Below the pieces are notes generated by a model. That model was not told where the DNA came from. It ran no database searches and saw nothing but the letters and a program-made list of their open reading frames with translations. Made by a program: the position numbers and the translations under genes. From NCBI GenBank assembly GCA_026168455.1, contig CM047430.1:21656735-21720734 (forward strand): a stretch of DNA of 64,000 bases. Direction: 5' to 3'. Positions 56,585 through 64,000 of the stretch are shown here, in pieces; positions within the stretch are counted from its first letter, which is position 1; every line of letters starts with the position of its first letter. This stretch comes from Theocolax elegans. Taxonomy: Eukaryota; Arthropoda; Insecta; Hymenoptera; Cerocephalidae.

Positions 56585-57547
56585 TTTATCAAAGATAAGC
56601 TAATCTAATGAAATATTTATATAACAACGTCAAAAAACTTATAATAGTACAACAAGTAAATGTGTACGTGTCCTATAAGAATTCTAATCCAAATAGATTA
56701 TGAATCGATTGTATTGATCTATTACGAATCTAGTACAATTTGATTGTAATAAATGTTAGACCTCTGAAAGAAAAAAAGTACTTACTTTATTGTAAATACT
56801 TATAATTATTTACATTTTGGATCTTGGATCTACATAGATAATAAAATGAATTTTCCGATACGCAGTATTACTTCGAATATATAATTACTGCATCAAACAA
56901 TGTGGACATAACCAACTTAAGGGACAAAATATCGAAAAAAATTTTTATTTCAAAGTAGCACTTTCCAAGATCAAAAATCCTTTCAGGAATTTTTTCATTA
57001 TTTTTTTTCAAACTCCGCGCATCATAGAACATAGACAAAAAGATAATTTTCAAGGTCAAAGACTTCTTCGGGATATTTTTTATTATGTTTTTATACTCAG
57101 CGCATCAAAAAACATATATATACATATTTTGAAGCTTATATCGCAAAAAAAAAATTTTACTTTGAAATGATGATTTTCAAGGTCAAGGATACCTTTGAAA
57201 CTTTTCTTACAATTTTTTTGCTATTAGGCATATCAATTTCACCTTAAAACTATCAGATAGTTTCTGTTCGTTGGGTGCTCGAAATATCGACTATCCCCGT
57301 CCTCTAAAGGTTAATGTATTCCGGGATAGTATTAATGATACATACATTTACGAATATATGTAAACAATATTAGATAATCATTTTTTATAATAACATAACA
57401 CGGAAAATATGTTGATCGTAAGCAAAGTAAGCTGTTTTGTCTAGTAGTTATTCAACTACAAAACTTATTTCTGGTCAGAGCTGCAAAAAATATTAACATT
57501 AAATAAAAATATGAAATAACCGACGCGATGGCGGGGGGTGGGGATAC
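56585..57547. other. A+T-rich region with diverged TCAAGGTCA-bearing repeats
   Basis: No gene is recognised. Between about 56920 and 57240 three diverged repeats share CAAGRTCAA and GCGCATCA phrases. TCAAGGTCA is perfect at 57050-57058 and 57177-57185. A TTAA followed on the minus strand by CCTTTAGAGGACGGGG at about 57311 could be the piggyBac terminus, but no matching other end was found. Confidence 0.45.
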
Positions 57548-57600
57548 CTCGGCCGATCACGAAAGTTAAGCAGCTTGCTGCTCGCACTACTTGTATGAAT
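57548..57600 (+). repeat. 5S rRNA-like fragment
   Basis: CTCGGCCGATCACGAAAGTT AAGCAGC and then TACTTGTATGA correspond to the middle of 5S rRNA (CTCGTCCGATCAC-GAAGTTAAGCA...AGTACTTGGATGG), which includes the internal promoter. The rest of a 120-nt 5S gene is not recognisable, so this is a pseudogene or the head of a 5S-derived SINE. Confidence 0.62.
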
Positions 57601-58090
57601 CCTCCAGAATTCCCGAATTATCCAAAAAATCACGTTATTAGTACACATATTACGGGATACCGCAAGAATTCCATTAATATCTAACATTTCACGTAATTAG
57701 TCCAGATATCACAGAATAACTGAAAATTCCCGAAATACCCAAGATGTCCCGTAATTTCTGCAGATATTTCGATATAATTTAGAAATTGCCGAAATATACG
57801 AGAATAAGAACACGAAATACCTGGAAAATTCTCTAATTACCCAACAAATTAAGTTACTAGTACAGATATCCCAGAATACCTCAAAAATTCCAAAAATACC
57901 TGAAATTCCCAAGAAATACTGTTATTAGTGCAGATATTCCGGAATAATTCAAAAATTTTCGAAACATTCATGATGTCCCGCAATTAGTCCTGGTATACCA
58001 AAATACCTGAAAATTCCCGAAATATCCAAAATATCCCGTAGTATCCAAAATATCCGAAATACCTCAAAAATTTCGGAATTTATTTGTTTC
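57600..58090. repeat. Degenerate minisatellite, about 60-bp unit
   Basis: Phrases such as GTWATTAGTVCAGATAT followed by AATACC and AAAATTCCCGAAATA recur at about 57633, 57693, 57754, 57854, 57922 and 57980. The ORFs called on the minus strand here (repeating W-REF and NIC peptides) are artefacts of the repeat. Confidence 0.8.
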
Positions 58091-59240
58091 CAAGTTATAA
58101 GCGATCAAATTGAAAGTAATTTTTACTGATTAATATCAGTATTAGATGTTCTAATATTATTATTAGATGTCGAATAACTTGGCCATTTGCAGGGGATAAC
58201 TTGGATTTCTTCATATCTTTATATTATAAAAGACATATCAAATTTAGGATAAGATCCGTTTCCCGGAGGTCAAGTACTCCCGTTGTACGAGAGCAATACA
58301 ACGATTTGAACTTGTGCAGTAACTTTTGTTAAGTAAATGATTCATCTATAGGCCGTGCAAGATATTTTATTATTTTTCTTGATGATTTTTCTCGAAAATT
58401 TTTTCTATATTTTATTAAACACAATGATGAAGTTTCCAAGGTTATCCATAAATTTGTGACGTAGCGTTTCCTTCAAATATGAATAAAATAGGAATCCCGT
58501 ACACTACGTACAACAATTAATAATAGTAATAATAATAATCTGGATAAATATACGTATGTCTGTTTAAACAATTAGGGGGAATTAACTTTCGTCCTTCGTC
58601 TTATCAAGATGGCTGGCTCAGCACGTGCACGAATTTCTTACCTGTGCCGTGGATCCTTGTCTCGCCGACGGGAAAATGGCGGGACTAAATGAATTCTTTC
58701 TAATATATATATTTAATTACAGTCACAAAAGGGAGGTAATTAAAATCACACAAAAAGGAGAATGAATTTAATTATCCGCATAAGGGAGTAATCAATTATT
58801 TATTCACTTCACTTATAATATTTTTCTACAAATTTACTTTTTACAGACGATGTCGCGAACTCTTCATTAACATAGGAAAAACTATTATAGTGCGAATTTT
58901 ATTATAATCTATAATAATTATTCATTAAAAATCCCGAATTTATAACATAAACGCGATACCGCAAATAATCCAACAAAAATAATAATATATTCACATACGA
59001 AATAACGTGGCCGGCGGGCAGTCCACTTACCGCACGCGAGTCGATATTTCCAAATCCTCCGATAATAAATATCTCCTGAACTTCTCTCAACTAGATTTTT
59101 CCTTCAAACAATACTCTCAATAAAAATAATCTCCTTCTTCTCTCAACGATAATCCTCCTCAATCTCAATAAATCCACAATAATCAACAATACTTCCGAAA
59201 AATCTGATAACTTAGAAAAATACACTGGCGTCTCTTTTAA
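58091..59240. other. A+T-rich intergenic region
   Basis: No coding sequence is recognised. A short G+C-richer part at about 58590-58690 contains AAGATGGCTGG and GGAAAATGGCGGG phrases of the kind seen near insect promoters, but nothing can be assigned. Confidence 0.5.
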
Positions 59241-59249
59241 CGGATCAGC

Positions 59250-60554
59250 TAGTAATGATTTCCTCTCCTCCTTTTTCCGCTTTCTTCTTCCTTTTTCTAT
59301 CTTTCCTTCAAGGCCGACCCGCGGCGCTGTCAACTTCCTTCATTTTGAATATGGCACCCGTTTTCCATCATTGGCAGGTCAACAGGTGCTATCTATGCTA
59401 CTGCCACCTTCATTCCTCCAGTATTATTCCTTCAACATAGCGGTACGAATATTATTTCCCGACCCAAGTGTTAGCTGGGCTAGCGCCTCCACTTGTGCAA
59501 TTCGCACTCTTCTTTTCTCTCTCTTACACACTGGAGTCGAGTACGAAAGAGTCCCGCGCTTCGTTGCGCCTGCGCGCTCTCTCGGTAGTCCTCGTAGTGC
59601 AAGCGAGTGAGCTCCCCCCTCTCCGCCGCCGCCTATGTACACGCATGCGGCAGTATTGCTTCGCGCGTGAGTCCGTTCTCTCTCTCCGTCTCTCTCACTT
59701 TCGTGTGCACGGATACTCGGCGGTTGTGCAGTGATTCGAACCTGGTGCGGCTTCACGGCGACGACGTCTACGAGGAGAGGAGTTCCCATCATCCTGAGGT
59801 GTTGTCTGCGCGGGTCGGCGTTTCCATCACTTCTCCTTCACCAGCAGCGAGTAACCTCTCTCTCTCTTCTCTTCAACTAGCTCGACGTTATGGTAAGTAT
59901 TATTTGTTTATTCATCTCTCCTTATCTCCGACAAATAAAACAAATCAATTCAATTCCATTATTTCCCATCCTTTCCTTTTATTTATTCATACGGCTCGGT
60001 GATGACAATGGCTGAGGCTTGTTATACCTTGTTTACCTTTTCCCTAACCTCTCTAGTACCACATGTCAACCTTACCTCTAACCTATCCCATACACTACAA
60101 TTATTATTTACAAACTCTACTTATTTAATTTAAACAATCATGTAATTCGTTATTACTCTAATTTAATATCTTTCCCTACAGGTAACGATGCCCAGGACCA
60201 GCAGGAGCCAGTGCCAAGGAGTCGCCAAACCACCGACGTAGGAGTTTTCCTGACCCAGGAGGAGGTATCATCGACATTTACACACAGGTTATGCACAGGC
60301 ATTACCTGTGTTAGGTAAGATGTTCCTATTTTAGTATCTTTGGTTTATTACTATATACTAAAATCATATATTTGTTTTTCAGGTCTAAGACGACGACAAA
60401 ATTCAAGATTTTACTTATTCATGTGAGGTATTTACTACCTCACAAATTTATAAAATTAATTAAAAACCAATCTGGAAATAAAATAAAAATTTTTAAATGG
60501 ATAATTGCCGTGAGTAAGCTTATTTATAAGTTAAAAAGATTCTTCAAGACGTAG
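59250..60554 (+). other. Candidate spliced transcript with G+C-rich first exon; coding status unclear
   Basis: Composition rises sharply at about 59250-59890. Strong splice signals follow: donor TATG/GTAAGT at 59892, acceptor CCCTACAG at 60181, donor TTAG/GTAAGA at 60314 and acceptor TTTTTCAG at 60382. Exons are then up to 59892, 60182-60314, and from 60383. One reading frame stays open across all three exons to TAG at 60554, but it has no ATG in exon 1 (only GTG at 59607). The ATG at the exon 1 end gives only about 20 codons (MVTMPRTSRSQC...). It may be the 5' UTR region of a gene whose remainder was displaced by the transposons at 60.6 kb, or a noncoding RNA. Confidence 0.38.
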
Positions 60555-60595
60555 AAATTAAGCATGAAACCACAATAGCTTACAATCGTCAGTAA

Positions 60596-60960
60596 AATAG
60601 CAGAGCCGAACGCATCAATGCTGTTATTGGAGAAATAAAGATGTATGTTGACTGATGCAAATTTGGAGAGAAACTTTTGAACTGAAGCTACATCTACCGC
60701 AGCATATTTATCAAATCAATCATCAACAAAATGTTTAGATAGTAAAACACCAGAAGAATTATGAACAGGATGTAAACCTGATTTATCAAATCATCGAATA
60801 TTTGCCTTTGTGTGCGTACCTAAAAATTGAAGTCTCCAAATGGATCCATCAAGTAAGCCAGCAATAATGCTAGGTTATAGTGATTCAGAAAGGTTATAGG
60901 CTATGGAGCTAAACTGAACAAAAAGTATTTTCTGCTAGGGATGTTCTATTTATTGAATGA
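60596..60960 (+). pseudogene. Ty1/copia integrase C-terminal relic
   Basis: With stops and shifts, the plus strand encodes RCMLTDANLERNF, AAYLSNQS, TPEEL, DLSNHRIFAFVCVPKN, PSSKPAIMLGYSDSE and CRDVLFIE. This is the order found at the end of copia integrase (LVEMARCML...W-EAV-TA-YLINR...LR-FGC-AYVHVP...FLGYS...RDV-F-E). Confidence 0.8.
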
Positions 60961-60964
60961 TACA

Positions 60965-63116
60965 ACCATGACTTTTGGACTGTAAAATGCTGGTCAGTTG
61001 TTCCAACTGTATATTTTTAGAGCCTTTGGAGATTTGGATTTTTTATATGCTTATATTGACGATATTCTTTTAGCATCTGAGTCATCAGGGAAGCATAAGA
61101 AACATTTGCGAATTGTTTTTAAGTATTTCAGTGAATTCTCATTAGCTCTGAATGTTAATCAATACGAGTTTGGAAAGGAAGAGTTGATTTTTCTTAGTTA
61201 CATAGTTAATGGTAGTGGTTATAAATCTGCGACAGATAAGATTGCTGTAATCAACTCGTGTACAAAACCAAAAATCGTCGTCAAATTAAACGTTTTTTAG
61301 GATTGGAGAATTTTTACCGTCGATGTTTACATCATGCGGCTCACACACAGGAGGCATTAAATGCTAACTTGTGTAATTCATATAAAACGATTCCCGCGAA
61401 ATAATTTGGATCGACGGAGCGAGTCAGACTTTTGAGCAGATGAAAAGCAATATTGCTAAATGTGTGCTTTAAAGTCACCCGTCGGATGTGGCTGATACGC
61501 GCTTAAGTACGGACGTATCCGATTTTGCGTTATGAATAATCCTCGACCAATTTTTACACTGTACGTGGAAACCTCTCGCTTTATTTTCTTGCAAACTTAA
61601 CAATGCACAACGTAACTACAGTGTTTATGATAATGAGCTTACCGCTATTTATAAAGCGATTAAGTATTTTAAATATTTCTTGAATGGTCGTGATTTTTTT
61701 ATTACAACTGAACATAAGCCTCTCCAGTTGACGTTTTTACAAAAATCAGGCAAAGCGTCTTCGCGTCAAGTCAGACAATTATCGTATATATCGCAATTTA
61801 CAACAAAAATTTTGTATCTACCAGGCACGGTTACCGCAGAAGTTGATGCTTTGTTATGCATTAAATCAGTTCGACATCCAGTCGAATTTGATTTAAGCGA
61901 GCTACCCGACTCACAAGCTTCAGATGAAGAACTCACACGCCTTCCGATTGATCAAATTAAATTCAAATGCATTGAATGGGAAACCGATCATCGCCGCGAT
62001 TATTGTGATCTTACGGGGGCATCGCTTAGTCCTTACATCCCTAAACCAGTTTGTAAACGGGTCTTTAATCTTTTTTATAGTTTAGCGTATCAGAGCGGCA
62101 GAGTTATTGATAAAATCATACGGCAGCGTTATACGTGGCCTGATATGCATCGCTATATCATAAACTGGGCGAAGCATTATTTAGATTGCCAACAGTCAAA
62201 TATTACTCGACATGTAAAACTACAACCTGCGCAATGCACTGCTCCCGATGGGCGATTGTAACATATCAATATGGATATAGAAGGGCCGCTACGAAATAGT
62301 GAAGGTTACACATACTGTTTAATCATTATCGATCGCGTTACTCGTTGGACAGAGGCTGTACCTCTTAAAGATATTTTAGCGAAAACAGTCTCTCGAGCAT
62401 TCTTCGATAGTTATAGTTTCACTTTATTGTGCCCCAGAGATTCTGACGACAAACCAGGGTTCGCAGGTTGAATCTCAGTTGTTTTTCTCGCAGTTATTAC
62501 TTACAGCTTGTCATCGAATTAGAATTACCGTGTATCACCCGACTGCAAATGAGATGATAGAACGTTGACATTGTAATTTAAAAGCAGTAATTTTGTCCCA
62601 CTCGGGTAAAGGTGAGACACGAATCTTGTCAACGGTGCTTATAGGTCTTTGCATTTACCTACGTTTAGACACCGGCGCGTCTACGGCAGAATTTTTTTAC
62701 AGAACAACATTGCGTGTACCTGGAGAGTTCCTCTTGCCGGATGATTATACGCCTCACCGACGATATTTTATTGAAGAATTTAGACAACACATGCATACTG
62801 TAAAACCTGTACAGATTGCACAAGGATATAAAAAGCGAGCATTATTCTTTAAAGAGTTGCATTCATGTACATACATTTTTCAACGCGTAAGAGCTAAGTG
62901 ATCTCTCGAACCTTCGTATACCGGACCTCGTAAGGTATTAAAACGCGTTTCGGATTATATTTATAAAATTAATGTTAATGGTTCTCCGCGTAATGTATCA
63001 ACTAAAAATTTAAAACTTGCGTATTATATACCAGAAGATCTTGGCGATACAGCAATAAATACGTTATCAAATAAGCCGATTTTAGTTGAGCGTCCAGCTT
63101 TACATACAATATAAAA
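60965..63116 (+). mobile_element. pol: Second Ty3/gypsy family: RT to integrase, degenerate
   Basis: Plus-strand pieces in order. RT: FGL-NAGQLFQLYIFRAF, LYAYIDDILLASES (catalytic YIDD, about 61060). RNase H: about 61570-61900 with YSVYDNELTAIYKAIKYF and ITTEHKPLQLTF. Integrase zinc finger: RQRYTWPDMHRYIINWA, HYLDCQQSN. Integrase core: MDIEGPLRNSEGYTYC, IIIDRVTRWTEAV (62271-62471), then YHPTANEMIER near 62535 and TTLRVPGEF (62700). C-terminal module: YTGPRKVLKRVSDYIYKI, ending at 63113. At least five frameshifts or stops. The family is unrelated to the 1.25-13.5 kb element in its integrase region. No gag was found. Confidence 0.9.
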
Positions 63117-63123
63117 CTTACAC

Positions 63124-63480
63124 AAAAGAAAAAAAGGAAGATTTGACCAAAGATCTAATATAAAATAGTATTATTGCGTTTTTTTATTGTATTTGCGATA
63201 ATTTATTTATATGCAAATATTTTTTTATGAAACTTTTAAGACTTTTTAGTGAGTGTGTAGAAACATTTAGCGTTCCCCTTCGAAGTGTATAAAGTCGGGA
63301 CAAATATTTAGTCTCTCACTTGAAATAAGGTGATCAAGAATCAGAACACGGTTGACAACCGTTAAGGCACATACTACTTTTACATTAATTGAACGTAATA
63401 AATTTGTTATACACTAAATACTGCACGAGTCGATAATTTATTTACCTTGTCAATTCAGCCGGCTTCCCCTATAGCTCTCC
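63124..63480 (+). repeat. Polypurine tract and possible 3' LTR of the second gypsy family
   Basis: AAAAGAAAAAAAGGAAGA (63124-63141) follows the integrase stop by 8 bp, where a polypurine tract is expected. Beyond it lie TATAAAGTCGGGAC (about 63289) and a region ending near TTGTCAATTCAGCC that could be an LTR. With no second copy in the window, the LTR limits are a guess. Confidence 0.4.
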
Positions 63481-63744
63481 TCTTAAATAACAACATCATT
63501 GTTATTGACCTCTCAATACTCCTGGGAAGTCCTAATGTTGTTTTATTTTTATTATCTAGTGAGATCATACAAACATCCTTAAAACTATTTACATTTGACA
63601 TAACCGTAAATTAATTATAGTTGGTGAGCTTGCTCACTTAGTTCCATTTGTGAGAAAATATAAAAACAAACTGTTCTCAATTCTAGCTTAATGAACTTCG
63701 AAAAAAGATTTAAAATTAACTTTAAAAGACCTTAATGATAATAA

Positions 63745-64000
63745 ATTTTCAAAAAAAGAATACCATAAAAATGAATTAACTCAAACTAATACAACATTAG
63801 CGAAAGCATATGGATTACCAAAAATACACAAAGATAATTTTCCACTCAGACCAATAATTTCGACAATAAACAGTCCCACACACTATTTAGCAAAAATAAT
63901 TTATAACGATCTGAAACAAGCAATACCAGTTCCAAATTCGCACATAAATAACAGTTTTGATTTAAAAGAAAAGCTTGAAAATATATATATACCAACTGGT
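63745..64000 (+). pseudogene. Second Penelope-like RT, N-terminal part, cut by the window end
   Basis: NELTQTNTTLAKAYGLPKIH, DNFPLRPIISTINSPTHYLA and IYNDLKQAIPVPNSHINNS align with the RT start of the element at 38.25 kb, with about 60-70 percent identity by eye, so it is a related but distinct copy. It runs out of the window in an open frame. Confidence 0.88.

Noticed and set aside
57305..57330. TTAA + CCTTTAGAGG as a piggyBac terminus
   Set aside because: The only TTAACC on the other side (about 55137) has an unrelated following sequence, so no matching inverted repeat could be shown.
59607..60002. 131-codon plus-strand ORF
   Set aside because: It starts with GTG, has no in-frame ATG in the first exon, runs through a strong GTAAGT donor, and has Ser/Leu-rich CT-repeat composition. 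Treated as noncoding unless expression shows otherwise.

Overview
This is nuclear DNA of an arthropod, most likely an insect and possibly a hymenopteran. The signs are spliced genes, an insect-type xanthine dehydrogenase fragment, very A+T-rich intergenic DNA, and R1-clade, Jockey-like, Penelope, Helitron, piggyBac and Ty3/gypsy transposons. It is a transposon graveyard with little host coding sequence. I see no bacterial operons, CRISPR arrays or tRNA genes.

Layout. 0.2-0.6 kb: two exons of a molybdo-flavoenzyme (XDH/aldehyde oxidase). 1.25-13.5 kb: an almost complete minus-strand Ty3/gypsy element with 1,033-bp LTRs, a 4-bp target duplication, gag, nucleocapsid and pol. Its integrase core is deleted, it carries a 1,473-bp tandem duplication, and its 2.6-kb 5' leader is built almost wholly of hairpins. 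13.8-14.1 kb: a LINE tail. 14.24-15.39 kb: an unrecognised but well-formed five-exon minus-strand gene of 132 codons. 16.8-24.3 kb: a decayed Helitron with an intact-looking Ulp1-like protease, a dead Rep and a helicase; its 3' end is present three times as plus/minus/plus fold-backs.

25-27.2 kb: a Jockey-like LINE. 29.1-32.1 kb: two R1-clade LINE pieces abutting (AC)n. 32.86-37.57 kb: a 4.7-kb palindromic element with two nested TA-flanked MITEs. 37.8-41.4 kb: a Penelope-like element with inverted terminal repeats, hammerhead-like motifs, RT and GIY-YIG, split by exactly 1,000 bp of pure (GT)n. 41.8-44.3 kb: an unclassified repeat, also present inverted at 27.8-29.1 kb, then a GC-rich double hairpin ending CTAG. 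44.6-52.6 kb: four LINE pieces, all minus strand. 52.6-54.1 kb: a second fragment of the gypsy leader plus gag. 54.2-56.6 kb: a zinc-cysteine protein and a piggyBac transposase relic. 57.5-58.1 kb: a 5S-rRNA-like fragment followed by a degenerate minisatellite. 59.3-60.6 kb: a GC-rich promoter-like stretch with strong splice signals. 60.6-63.5 kb: copia and gypsy relics. 63.7-64 kb: the start of another Penelope RT.

Most apparent coding capacity is retrotransposon enzymes broken by frameshifts and stops. The parts that look most worth pursuing are the small spliced orphan gene, the hairpin-array leader with compensatory base changes, and the large palindrome whose two arms act as filled and empty sites for each other. 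All calls rest on reading the sequence; no alignment or database search was run.
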